From Pseudomonadales bacterium (GTDB lineage Bacteria; Pseudomonadota; Gammaproteobacteria; Pseudomonadales; Halieaceae): a DNA stretch of 64,000 nt. The translations under genes were made by a program, and so were the position numbers. Location of the stretch: contig JACKNV010000008.1 in the NCBI GenBank assembly GCA_024234735.1, positions 62,001 through 126,000 of the forward strand, written 5' to 3'. Shown here piece by piece: positions 33,802-41,842 of the stretch (positions are counted from its first letter, which is position 1; each line of letters opens with the position of its first letter). The notes under the pieces were generated by a model. It did not search any database and was not told the DNA's origin. It saw only the letters and a program-made list of their open reading frames with translations.

Positions 33802-34158
33802 TCAGAGGGTGTGTTGATTGAATATCTTCTGGTAAGCGGCGGCGGAAAAGCCGGTAAAGCGCTCGTGGCCGGTGTCCAGCAGGGGCCGCTTGATCAGGGT
33901 CGGCTGCGCCATGATCGCGGCCAGCGCGGCCTGCTCATCCATGGCTTCGCGCTGGCTCGCCCCCAGCGCCTTCCAGCTGGTGCTGCGCTTGTTGAGCAGC
34001 TGCTCCCAGCCCAGCTCGGCCAGCCACCGGGCGACTGTCGCCTGTTCCAGCCCGTCCTCGCGAAAGTCGTGAAAACGGTACTCGATGCCGTGCACATCCA
34101 GCCACTTGCGGGCCTTTTTAACCGTGTCGCAGTTTTTGATGCCGTACAGAGTGATCAC
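33802..34158 (-). CDS. ArsC/Spx-family small reductase (YffB-like)
   Basis: The 118-residue thioredoxin-fold protein starts MITLYGIKNCDTVKKARKWL. It has a single active-site cysteine (Cys10, in KNCDTV) and the PTLIKRPLLDTG segment of the ArsC/Spx/YffB family. YffB-type proteins lie before dapD or dapE in many gammaproteobacteria and are thought to be glutathione-dependent thiol reductases; the substrate is not known. This is the second ArsC-family protein in the window and is only distantly similar to the one at 2599-2949. Confidence 0.85.
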   Translation of the reverse strand: MITLYGIKNCDTVKKARKWLDVHGIEYRFHDFREDGLEQATVARWLAELGWEQLLNKRSTSWKALGASQREAMDEQAALAAIMAQPTLIKRPLLDTGHERFTGFSAAAYQKIFNQHTL

Positions 34159-34237
34159 AACGTCGCGTTACCCGTGGTGCAAAGGCCGCGTAGCATAGCA
34201 AATCGGGCGCAGCAAATGTAGCGAGGGGATGCCCGGC

Positions 34238-34891
34238 CTAGGCCTTGCGGGTCTTTTTGGGGTGCTTGCGGCCGGGGTAGCAGGTGCGGCATATCTCGCA
34301 GACGCGACCATCGCAGCCGCGAGCGGTGCAGTGCTCCCTGCCGTAGTAGATGATCTGCAGGTGCAACCGGTTCCAGGCCGTTGTCGGGAACAGGCGCTTC
34401 AGGTCCTTTTCCGTCTGCGCCACGTTCTTGCCGCTGGACAAGCCCCAGCGCTGTGCCAGCCGGTGGATATGGGTATCCACGGGGAAGGCGGGCACCCCGA
34501 AGGCCTGGGACATGACCACGGAGGCCGTCTTGTGGCCCACCCCCGGCAGCCGTTCCAGGGCCGCCATGTCCGCCGGCACCTGGCCGCCGTGCTCCTCCAC
34601 CAGGATTTCGCTGAGGCGTTTGATCGCCCGCGCTTTTTGCGGGGATAGCCCGCAGGGACGAATGATGGCCTGGATCTGTTCCACGTCCAGGCGCGCCATA
34701 TCCGCGGGGTTGTCCGCCAGGGCAAACAGCGCCGGCGTCACCGTGTTGACGCGCTCGTCGGTGCACTGGGCGCTTAGCAGCACGGCTACCAGCAGGGTGA
34801 ACGGGTCGCTGTGATCCAGGGGAATCGGCGTCTCCGGGTACAGCTCCTGCAGGCGCTGCAGGATGTAGGCGGCGCGCTCGGCCTTGAGCAT
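34238..34891 (-). CDS. nth: Endonuclease III DNA glycosylase/AP lyase
   Basis: Nth excises oxidised pyrimidines and cleaves the resulting abasic site. The 217-residue protein has the helix-hairpin-helix LPGVGHKTASVV with catalytic Lys121, and Asp139 in PVDTHIHRLAQRWG, one residue off E. coli numbering. The C-terminal cysteines are C188, C193, C198, C201 and C204, unlike the C-x6-C-x2-C-x5-C iron-sulfur pattern of E. coli Nth. The start is ATG 34891, placed by alignment to the family. It is 8 bases from dapC. Confidence 0.9.
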   Translation of the reverse strand: MLKAERAAYILQRLQELYPETPIPLDHSDPFTLLVAVLLSAQCTDERVNTVTPALFALADNPADMARLDVEQIQAIIRPCGLSPQKARAIKRLSEILVEEHGGQVPADMAALERLPGVGHKTASVVMSQAFGVPAFPVDTHIHRLAQRWGLSSGKNVAQTEKDLKRLFPTTAWNRLHLQIIYYGREHCTARGCDGRVCEICRTCYPGRKHPKKTRKA

Positions 34892-34899
34892 GGCCCGGC

Positions 34900-36090
34900 C
34901 TAACCGGCCTGCAGGCAGCGCACGATGCGCCGGGCTGCTTCCACGCACTGCCCGGGCTCGGCCACCAGGGCCAGGCGCAGGCGGTTTTCCCCGGGGTTGA
35001 TGCCGTCGGCCTCGCGCGCCAGGTAGCTGCCGGGCAGCACCGTGACGTGTTCGCGCTCGAACAGGCGGCGGGCGAACCCGGTGTCGCTGTCGGCCAGTTG
35101 CGGCCACAGGTAGAACCCGGCGTCCGGCGCCGCGACCTGCACCTTTCCATCGAGCACCGCCAGTACTGCCTGGAACTTGTCGCGATACAGCTGGCGGTTG
35201 GCCCGCACGTGCTGTTCGTCATGCCACGCGGCGATACTGCCCAACTGGTGGTGCAGTGGCATGGCGCAGCCGTGGTAGGTGCGATACAGCAGGAACTGGC
35301 GCAGCACGGCGGCGTCCCCGGCAACGAAACCGGAACGCAATCCCGGCAGGTTGGAACGCTTGGACAGGCTGTGGAACACCACGGCGTTGCGGTAGTCGCG
35401 GTTGCCCGCGGCGACGCAGGCCTGTAGCAGTCCCGGCGGGGGCGAGTCCTCGTCACTGTAGATTTCCGAGTAGCACTCATCGCCGGCGATGATGAAATCG
35501 TGCTCCAGCGCCAGGCCCACCAGCTGCTGCAGTTGCTCCAGTGACATCACCGCGCCAGTCGGATTGCCTGGGCTGCACAGGTAGAGCAACTGGCAGCGCT
35601 GCCACTGGTCGGTGGTGACGCTGGCAAAGTCCGGCAGCAGACCCGATTCCGGCGTGCAGTTGAGGAAGTGGGGTTGCGCCCCGGCCAGCAGGGTGGCGCC
35701 CTCATAAATCTGGTAGAAGGGGTTGGGGCTCATGACGAGCGCCCCGCTGCCCGGGGCCACGCACGCCTGGGCAAAGGCGAACAGCGCCTCGCGGGTACCG
35801 CTGACCGGCAGTACCTGTTCCCGCGCGTCGACAGCGGGCAGCCGGAAGCGGCGCTGCAACCAGGCGGCGATGGCCTCGCGCAACTCCGGGATCCCGGCGG
35901 TGGCGGGATAGTTGGCCAGCTTGTCCAGGTTGTCCGCGATAGCGCGCAGTACGAAGGGCGGTGCCGCGTGGCGCGGCTCGCCTATGGACAGGTTGATGTG
36001 CTGCCGGTCCGCCGCAGGCGTCAGGCCGGCAAACAGCTGGCGCAGGCGCTCAAAGGGGTAGGGCTGCAGCTGCTGCAGGTGCGGGTTCAT
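34900..36090 (-). CDS. dapC: N-succinyldiaminopimelate aminotransferase
   Basis: DapC transfers the amino group to succinyl-2-amino-6-oxopimelate, between DapD and DapE. The 396-residue class I PLP aminotransferase has LSIGEPRH at the start, CSPGNPTGA, the Asp of AGDECYSEIY, and the PLP Lys244 in HSLSKRSNLPGLRSGF. Its setting between glnD (five-base gap) and nth, with dapD and dapE downstream, supports DapC over other aminotransferases. The glnD-dapC adjacency is a recurring arrangement in pseudomonads. Confidence 0.92.
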   Translation of the reverse strand: MNPHLQQLQPYPFERLRQLFAGLTPAADRQHINLSIGEPRHAAPPFVLRAIADNLDKLANYPATAGIPELREAIAAWLQRRFRLPAVDAREQVLPVSGTREALFAFAQACVAPGSGALVMSPNPFYQIYEGATLLAGAQPHFLNCTPESGLLPDFASVTTDQWQRCQLLYLCSPGNPTGAVMSLEQLQQLVGLALEHDFIIAGDECYSEIYSDEDSPPPGLLQACVAAGNRDYRNAVVFHSLSKRSNLPGLRSGFVAGDAAVLRQFLLYRTYHGCAMPLHHQLGSIAAWHDEQHVRANRQLYRDKFQAVLAVLDGKVQVAAPDAGFYLWPQLADSDTGFARRLFEREHVTVLPGSYLAREADGINPGENRLRLALVAEPGQCVEAARRIVRCLQAG

Positions 36091-36095
36091 ATCCG

Positions 36096-38777
36096 CTAGG
36101 CCGCCGCCTGCTCGTCGAGTTCCCTGCAGATAGCCTGTTGGATCGCCTGGCAGCGCTGTGGATCGGTAATGGGCTGCTGATGCTCGTCGGTGATGAAGAA
36201 CACGTCCTCCACCCGTTCTCCCAGCGTCTGGATCTTGGCGGCCTGTAATTCGATACCGAATTCGACGAAAATCCTGCCGATTCGCGCCAGTAGGCCGGGC
36301 CGATCCGGTGAGGCCACTTCCAGCACCGACACGTTCTTGATGCTGTCATGATACAGGCTGGTCTCGGTGGGCATGGTCAAGGAGCGCACCCGCCGCGGCG
36401 TGAGACGCTGGATGATCTGCGGGCTGCAGGGCGCACCGGAGAGAGACTCGGTGAGATGTTGCTTGATGTGTTTCAGGCGCGTGCCGTCCTCGTCGATAGG
36501 CTTGCCGTTGGAGTCCAGCACGAAGAAGGTATCCAGGCTCATACCGTCGTTGGCATTGTAGATCCGCGCATCGTGCACGCTCAGGTCCAGTTGTTCCAGC
36601 TCCGCGCAAATGCGCGAAAACAGCTGGGCGTCGCTGCGGGCATGGATAAATATCTGGGTGGTATTGGCGACCACGGAGTCGATGCTGTTGCGAATCAGCA
36701 CCAGCGGCTTGTCGCGGTTGTGGTGCCCGGCAATGGCTTCGGTATGCCAGGCGATATCCTCAGCCCGCTCGCGCAGGAAATAATCCTCCTCGCGCTCCTG
36801 CCACAGCTCTTCCAGTTCCTCGACGGTGAAGCCGCGGTCCTCGAGGAGTTCGCTGGCGTGCTGGCGGTTCCTGTCGACCCAGGACTGCTTGTCAACCGGG
36901 TTTTCCAGGCCGCGGGTCAGTGCCCGCCGGGTCTCGGTGTACAACTGGCGCAGCAGGCTGCCCCGCCAGGCGTTCCACAGGGTGGGGTTGGTGGCGTTGA
37001 TATCGGCAACCGTCAGGCATAGCAGGTAATCCAGGTGTTCCTGGTCGCCGACGTGGCGGGCAAATTGCTGGATGACTTCCGGGTCGGAAATGTCCTTGCG
37101 CTGGGAAACGGCGGACATCACCAGGTGGTTGCGCACCAGCCAGGTGACCAGCTCGGTATCGCGTTCCGCCAGTGCGTGATCGCGGCAAAAACGCTCCGCA
37201 TCCACCGCGCCCAGCTCCGAGTGGTCTCCGCCGCGGCCCTTGCCGATATCGTGGTACAGCGCGGCGATGTATAAAAGCTCCGGCGCGCGCAGCCGGCGGG
37301 CGACCCGGCTGGAGACCGGAAAGCGCTCCTCGTAGTCCGGGTAGCGGAAACGGCGGACATTCTTGACCACTTCCAGAGTGTGGGCGTCCACGGTGTAGGC
37401 ATGAAAAAGGTCGTGCTGCATCTGGCCGACGATGTCGCCGAACTCGGGCAAGTAGCAGCCGAGAATGCCGAAGCGGTTCATGCGGCGCAGCTGGCGAGCC
37501 AGTTTATTGGGGGAGCGCAGGATGGCGAGGAACAGCCGCCGGTTCTCCGGGTCGGCCCGGAAGGCGTCATCGATGAGGTGGCGATGGTTGCGAATGAGGC
37601 GGATGGTCGGCGCCGCCACGCCTTCGGACTCTTCCAGGTTGCCACACAGCAGAAACGCCTCCAGCAGCGCCGAAGGGTTGTTTTCGAAAACATCGTCGCT
37701 GCGCGCTTCCAGGTAGCCGTTACGCAGTTGGAAGCGCTCGTTGATGACCTTCACCACGTTGGGTTGGTCGGAGCGCAGAATGGCCTGCTCGAAGTTCTGG
37801 ATCAGCAGCTCGGTCAGCTGCGCCAGGGCCAGGGCCCAGCGGTAGTAGGTCTGCATGAACTGTTCCACCGCCAGGCGCTCACCGTCCTTGAAGCCCCACA
37901 GTTCCGCCAGGGTGCGCTGGTGTTCGAACAGCAGGCGGTCTTCCTCGCGATTGGTGACCATGTGCAGGGCGTAGCGGACTTTCCACATGAACTCGCGGCC
38001 GCGGGTGAGAATCTCCCTGTCCTCGGGGCCGAGGAACTCGCTGTTGTCGATCTCTTCTATGGAGTTCACCCCGAAGTGGCGCTCCGCCAGCCAGCCTATG
38101 ATCTGCAGGTCGCGCAGGCCGCCGGGGGAGCTTTTGACATTGGGTTCCAGGTTGTACTCGGTATCGGCGAACTTGGTATGACGCTCGCGCTGCTCTTCCA
38201 GCTTGGCTCGAAAAAAATCCGGGCTGGGCCACATGTGCTCCGGGCCGGTGAGTTCGTGTACCCGCTGCATGAGTTCCCGGGGGCCGCGCAGGGTCCTGGC
38301 TTCCATCAGGTTGGTGAGTATGGTGATGTCACCCCGGGCTTTCTTGACGCACTCCTTGACGGTGCGGACGCTGTGGCCGATCACCAGGCCGATATCCCAC
38401 ATCAGGGCCAGAAAGCGTTCCAGCACGGGTTTGCAGTCCAACTCCTGTTCGCCCAGCAGGATGAGAATGTCGATATCCGAATGGGGGTGCAGCTCTCCGC
38501 GCCCGTAGCCGCCCACAGCGACCAGTGCCAGCTCGGCCTCGCCCCAGTCCTGGTGATCCCAGAGTGCACCCAGCAGGGCGTCTATGAAGCGCGCCCGCAG
38601 GCGGATGAGGTCGCCGGCTGCGACGCTCTCGCGAAACTGCTGGTCCAGGTAGCCCCGGGCCGTGGCCAGGGCCTGTTTGCAGCAGTCTATCGCCTCGCCA
38701 CTGCGCAGGCGCTGGGCCAGGTCCGCGGCATCGAACAGGGCAGGGGGCAGGGTATCGGCGTTGGTGTCCATGGTCAT
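36096..38777 (-). CDS. glnD: Bifunctional PII uridylyltransferase/uridylyl-removing enzyme
   Basis: GlnD senses glutamine and adds UMP to, or removes it from, the PII nitrogen regulatory protein. The 893-residue protein shows the nucleotidyltransferase motif GGYGRGELHPHSDIDILIL (residues 89-107), a central HD domain with LYHDIGKGRGGDHSELGA, and two C-terminal ACT domains (the last beginning SVLEVASPDRPGLLARIG). Domain order and length match the family. The start at 38777 overlaps the map stop by ATGA; a second ATG lies six bases on. Confidence 0.96.
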   Translation of the reverse strand: MTMDTNADTLPPALFDAADLAQRLRSGEAIDCCKQALATARGYLDQQFRESVAAGDLIRLRARFIDALLGALWDHQDWGEAELALVAVGGYGRGELHPHSDIDILILLGEQELDCKPVLERFLALMWDIGLVIGHSVRTVKECVKKARGDITILTNLMEARTLRGPRELMQRVHELTGPEHMWPSPDFFRAKLEEQRERHTKFADTEYNLEPNVKSSPGGLRDLQIIGWLAERHFGVNSIEEIDNSEFLGPEDREILTRGREFMWKVRYALHMVTNREEDRLLFEHQRTLAELWGFKDGERLAVEQFMQTYYRWALALAQLTELLIQNFEQAILRSDQPNVVKVINERFQLRNGYLEARSDDVFENNPSALLEAFLLCGNLEESEGVAAPTIRLIRNHRHLIDDAFRADPENRRLFLAILRSPNKLARQLRRMNRFGILGCYLPEFGDIVGQMQHDLFHAYTVDAHTLEVVKNVRRFRYPDYEERFPVSSRVARRLRAPELLYIAALYHDIGKGRGGDHSELGAVDAERFCRDHALAERDTELVTWLVRNHLVMSAVSQRKDISDPEVIQQFARHVGDQEHLDYLLCLTVADINATNPTLWNAWRGSLLRQLYTETRRALTRGLENPVDKQSWVDRNRQHASELLEDRGFTVEELEELWQEREEDYFLRERAEDIAWHTEAIAGHHNRDKPLVLIRNSIDSVVANTTQIFIHARSDAQLFSRICAELEQLDLSVHDARIYNANDGMSLDTFFVLDSNGKPIDEDGTRLKHIKQHLTESLSGAPCSPQIIQRLTPRRVRSLTMPTETSLYHDSIKNVSVLEVASPDRPGLLARIGRIFVEFGIELQAAKIQTLGERVEDVFFITDEHQQPITDPQRCQAIQQAICRELDEQAAA

Positions 38778-39553
38778 ACCGGAAGGGATTCGTCACGGCG
38801 CCGGGTGAACACCTCGCAGCCGGTTTCGGTGACGCCCAGGGTGTGCTCCCACTGCGCCGAAAGGCGCCCGTCGCGGGTCGTAACCGTCCAGCCGTCTTTC
38901 TGGTTCAGCTTGGTGTGGCGCCTGCCGGCGTTGATCATGGGTTCGATGGTGAAGGTCATGCCCGGCTCCAGCACCATCCCGGTGCCCTTGCGGCCATAGT
39001 GCAACACCTGGGGGTCCTCATGGAAGACCCGGCCGATACCGTGGCCGCAGTATTCGCGCACCACGGAGTAGTAGTTCTTTTCGGCGTGGCGCTGGATGAC
39101 GTGGCCTATGTCGCCCAGGGTCGCCCCGGGCCTGACGACCTCCAGGGCAAGGTACAGGCATTCCTGGGTCACCTGGATCAGGCGCTGGGCGTGCGGTGCC
39201 ACCTCGCCCACCTGGACCATGATGCTGGTGTCCCCGTGGAACTCGTCCTTGATGACCGTGACGTCGATGTTGACGATGTCGCCGTTCTTGAGCTTGCGCG
39301 AGTCTGAGGGAATGCCGTGGCAGATCACGTCGTTGACCGAGGTGCAGATGGAGCGCGGAAAGCCGTTGTAGTTCAACGGCGCCGGTATGGCCTGCTGGTT
39401 ATTGGTGATGTAGTCGTGACAGATCCGGTCGATTTCCCCGGTGGTCATGCCGGGCTCCACCAGGGGCTCGATCATTTCCAGCACCTCGGCAGCCAGGCGA
39501 CCGGCCACCCGCATTTTTTCCAGCTCGGCTGCGCTCTTGATTGCTACTGCCAT
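38774..39553 (-). CDS. map: Methionine aminopeptidase type I
   Basis: Map removes the initiator methionine from new proteins. The 259-residue protein has the metal ligands Asp (NIDVTVIKDEFHGDTS), His (GHGIGRVFHEDP), Glu (TIEPMINAG) and a last Glu in SAQWEHTLGVT, and the substrate-binding His in SVNDVICHGIP. The start is ATG 39553 with AAGG seven bases upstream. It is the first gene of the leftward run and diverges from rpsB, the usual arrangement in gammaproteobacteria. Confidence 0.96.
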   Translation of the reverse strand: MAVAIKSAAELEKMRVAGRLAAEVLEMIEPLVEPGMTTGEIDRICHDYITNNQQAIPAPLNYNGFPRSICTSVNDVICHGIPSDSRKLKNGDIVNIDVTVIKDEFHGDTSIMVQVGEVAPHAQRLIQVTQECLYLALEVVRPGATLGDIGHVIQRHAEKNYYSVVREYCGHGIGRVFHEDPQVLHYGRKGTGMVLEPGMTFTIEPMINAGRRHTKLNQKDGWTVTTRDGRLSAQWEHTLGVTETGCEVFTRRRDESLPV

Positions 39554-39681
39554 GTGTGAACCTTTTATAACCATCTAAAAAATAAGGGAAAATCGAGAAG
39601 TACCGCAGCGCGGGGATAGGGGTATTCTACCCTAAATACCCGGCCAGGTGGGTAATTCCTCGCCCCCCCTCGCCACAGCGC

Positions 39682-39710
39682 TTTAACCCGGCGCCCGGTT
39701 GTGGTATAAA
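39682..39710 (+). promoter_or_regulatory. Promoter of rpsB-tsf
   Basis: TGGTATAAA (39702-39710) is an extended -10, with a weak -35 TTTAAC (39682-39687) 17 bp upstream of the TATAAA. Transcription would begin near 39717, giving a leader of about 144 nucleotides. The core GGTTGTGGTATAA also appears in the RND operon promoter. Confidence 0.55.
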
Positions 39711-39716
39711 GCGCGC

Positions 39717-39860
39717 CTTCGCGAGCGCCGGCTCCTTCGGGACACCCGGCGCCGCGCGGAAAACGACGCACACATATCGATACCCGCTCCAGGGTGCCGG
39801 CCCGGTCGGTTTGGCAGCGGGGGTATGTGGAGGACTAACCCACACAAAGGTAATGACACT
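39717..39860 (+). ncRNA. Structured rpsB leader, probable S2 autoregulatory RNA
   Basis: The predicted 5' leader folds well. GCGCCGG (39725-39731) pairs with CCGGCGC (39746-39752), enclosing TCC-TTCG-GGA (39733-39742), a stable UUCG tetraloop. A second stem pairs ATACCCGCT (39780-39788) with AGCGGGGGTAT (39816-39826). The distal stem lies just before the AAAGG ribosome-binding site. In many gammaproteobacteria the rpsB leader binds excess S2 to repress the operon. That this leader does so is inferred from position and structure. Confidence 0.5.
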
Positions 39861-40652
39861 ATGTCGCAAGTAAGCATGCGCGACCTGCTGCAGGCGGGCG
39901 CCCACTTTGGTCACCAGACCCGTTACTGGAACCCCAAGATGGACCAGTACATCTTCGGTGCCCGCAACAAGATCCACATCATCAACCTCGAGCACACCGT
40001 GCCGGCCTTCAATGAAGCGCTGGAACTGGTGAAGCGCCTGTCCGCCAGCAAGAACAAGATCCTGTTCGTCGGCACCAAGCGCGCCGCGGGCAAGATTATC
40101 AAAGAGCAGGCCGAGCGCGCCGGTATGCCCTATGTCAGCCATCGCTGGCTGGGCGGCATGCTCACCAACTACAAGACGATTCGCGCCTCCATCAAGCGCC
40201 TGCGTGACCTGGAGACGCAGCTCGGCGATGGCACCTTCGCCAAGCTGACCAAGAAAGAAGCGCTGATGCGTACCCGCGACATGGAGAAGCTGGAGCGCAG
40301 CATCGGCGGTATCAAGAGCATGGGCGGCCTGCCCGATGCCCTGTTCGTGGTAGATGTGGATCACGAACGCATCGCCATCACCGAGGCCAACAAGCTGGGC
40401 ATACCGGTGATCGGCATTGTCGACACCAACAGCAACCCCGACGGTGTCGATTACGTCATCCCGGGCAACGACGATGCCATCCGCGCCGTCAAGCTGTACG
40501 TGACTGCCGTCGCCGACGCCTGCCTGGCGGGCCGGGCGGAATCCGGCGAGGCGGTGGTGGTCAGGGACGAGTTTGTCGAAGAGGCCGCCCGGGAGCCTGC
40601 CGAGCCGCCGGCAGAGGCCACTGCCGAAGTACAGGAAAGCACCGGCGGCTGA
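39861..40652 (+). CDS. rpsB: 30S ribosomal protein S2
   Basis: S2 binds late to the 30S subunit at the head-body junction and is needed to recruit S1. The 263-residue protein matches throughout: VSMRDLLQAGAHFGHQTRYW, FGARNKIHIINLEHTVPAF, SHRWLGGMLTNYKTI and IPVIGIVDTNSNPDGVDYVI. A Glu/Ala-rich tail from about residue 235 extends past the usual end. Start ATG 39861 follows AAAGG. It is co-transcribed with tsf, but with an attenuator between. Confidence 0.98.
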   Translation: MSQVSMRDLLQAGAHFGHQTRYWNPKMDQYIFGARNKIHIINLEHTVPAFNEALELVKRLSASKNKILFVGTKRAAGKIIKEQAERAGMPYVSHRWLGGMLTNYKTIRASIKRLRDLETQLGDGTFAKLTKKEALMRTRDMEKLERSIGGIKSMGGLPDALFVVDVDHERIAITEANKLGIPVIGIVDTNSNPDGVDYVIPGNDDAIRAVKLYVTAVADACLAGRAESGEAVVVRDEFVEEAAREPAEPPAEATAEVQESTGG

Positions 40653-40709
40653 CAGGCGGGCCGCGATGACAAGCCGGCCCCGCGTCGCGCGGGTGCCGGA
40701 ACCCGTTTC

Positions 40710-40744
40710 CCCCTGGTGGCGAGGCCGCCGGGGTTTTTATTTTT
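40710..40744 (+). terminator. Attenuator/terminator between rpsB and tsf
   Basis: CCCC (40710-40713) and GGTGGC (40715-40720) pair with GCCGCC (40724-40729) and GGGG (40730-40733). There is one bulged T, one T-G pair and a three-base loop. The tract TTTTTATTTTT (40734-40744) follows. It is a strong intrinsic terminator inside an operon and probably lowers tsf transcription relative to rpsB. Confidence 0.75.
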
Positions 40745-40766
40745 AAGCCCCGGGTTGCCGGGGTTT
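40745..40766 (+). promoter_or_regulatory. Second hairpin in the rpsB-tsf gap
   Basis: AAGCCCCGG (40745-40753) and CCGGGGTTT (40758-40766) form a nine-pair stem with one G-T pair around a GTTG loop. It directly follows the terminator's T-tract and ends 17 bases before the tsf ATG, ahead of the GAGGAGG-type site. It may protect the processed 5' end of tsf mRNA; this is inference. Confidence 0.4.
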
Positions 40767-40783
40767 CGAGAGGAGGAATAGCT

Positions 40784-41641
40784 ATGTCTGCAGCACTGGT
40801 CAAGGAACTGCGCGAGCGCACCGGGCTCGGCCTGCTGGAGTGCAAGAAAGCCCTGGCCGCCTGTGGTGGCGATATCGAGCAGGCTATCGAGGAACTGCGC
40901 AAATCGAGCGGCATGAAGGCAGCCAAGAAAGCCGGCCGCACCGCGGCGGATGGTGTCATTGCCGCCCGGGTAGCCGATGATGGCAGCTACGCCGTACTGG
41001 CGGAGGTCAATAGCGAAACCGATTTCGTGGCCCGCGACGCCGGCTTCCTGGCCTTCGTGGACAAGGTGCTGGACGCGGCATTCACCGGCAAGCAGACCGA
41101 TGTCGAGGCGCTGATGGCCGGCGAGCTGGAGGCCGCCCGCGAGGCCCTGGTGCAAAAGATTGGCGAGAATATCGGCGTGCGCCGCATCGCCATGCTCAGC
41201 GCCGACAGCGGCGTGGTGGGCGCCTACGTCCACGGCAATAACCGCATCGGCGTACTGGTCGCCCTGAGCGGCGGCGACAATGACCTGGCCAAGGACGTGG
41301 CGATGCACGTTGCCGCGGTCAACCCCCAGGTGGTGGCCCCCGCCGACATGCCTGCCGAGGTCATTGCCAAGGAAGAGGAAATCTACACTGCCCAGGCGCA
41401 GGACTCCGGCAAGCCCGCGGAAATCATCGAGAAGATGATCGGCGGCCGTATCAAGAAATTCCTGGCGGAAAACAGCCTGCTGGAGCAGGCCTTCGTCAAG
41501 GACCCGGATATCACCGTGGGCAAGCTGGTGGGCAATGCCGGCTCGGCAGTGAGCGCTTTCGTCCGCTTTGAAGTGGGTGAGGGCATCGAAGTGGAAAAGG
41601 TCGATTTCGCCGAGGAAGTGGCGGCCCAGCTCAAAGGCTGA
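40784..41641 (+). CDS. tsf: Elongation factor Ts
   Basis: EF-Ts exchanges GDP for GTP on EF-Tu. The 285-residue protein starts with the UBA-like domain LVKELRERTGLGLLECKKAL and has the core TDFVARDAGF (Asp-Phe contact to EF-Tu), followed by two Ts subdomains and the C-terminal module with KMIGGRIKKFLAENSLLEQA. Length and motifs are normal. A strong AGGAGGA ribosome-binding site precedes the ATG at 40784. A perfect terminator follows. Confidence 0.98.
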   Translation: MSAALVKELRERTGLGLLECKKALAACGGDIEQAIEELRKSSGMKAAKKAGRTAADGVIAARVADDGSYAVLAEVNSETDFVARDAGFLAFVDKVLDAAFTGKQTDVEALMAGELEAAREALVQKIGENIGVRRIAMLSADSGVVGAYVHGNNRIGVLVALSGGDNDLAKDVAMHVAAVNPQVVAPADMPAEVIAKEEEIYTAQAQDSGKPAEIIEKMIGGRIKKFLAENSLLEQAFVKDPDITVGKLVGNAGSAVSAFVRFEVGEGIEVEKVDFAEEVAAQLKG

Positions 41642-41664
41642 CCTGCGGCTTGCCAACAGTTTGA

Positions 41665-41692
41665 AAGCGGGGCCATGGCCCCGCTTTTTTTT
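41665..41692 (+). terminator. Perfect palindromic terminator after tsf
   Basis: Positions 41665-41686 form a perfect 22-base palindrome (arms AAGCGGGGCCA and TGGCCCCGCTT), and the second arm runs into eight T residues (41685-41692). It is an ideal intrinsic terminator ending the rpsB-tsf transcript. The next gene, pyrH, then needs its own promoter in 41693-41842. Confidence 0.85.
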
Positions 41693-41842
41693 GCCCCGGC
41701 AGCGCCATTCCCATACCCGGCGCAGCGCGCCTTGCCACGCGTGTTCCCGGGTGCCCTGAAAATATGCGAACTTATGACTCGCGACACTAGGGTGTTGCTG
41801 CCGAGTCCTGTAAGATACGCCCCAGCTCAGGAGAGGACGGAT

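Larger units (their letters stand above)
39554..39860. other. 307-bp divergent region between map and rpsB
   Basis: No gene is seen. It contains the rpsB promoter (39682-39710) and a folded rpsB leader (39717-39860), annotated separately. On the map side, AT-rich DNA (39565-39600) precedes the ATG. A TAGAAT on the minus strand near 39630 is a possible map -10 box without a good -35. Confidence 0.6.
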
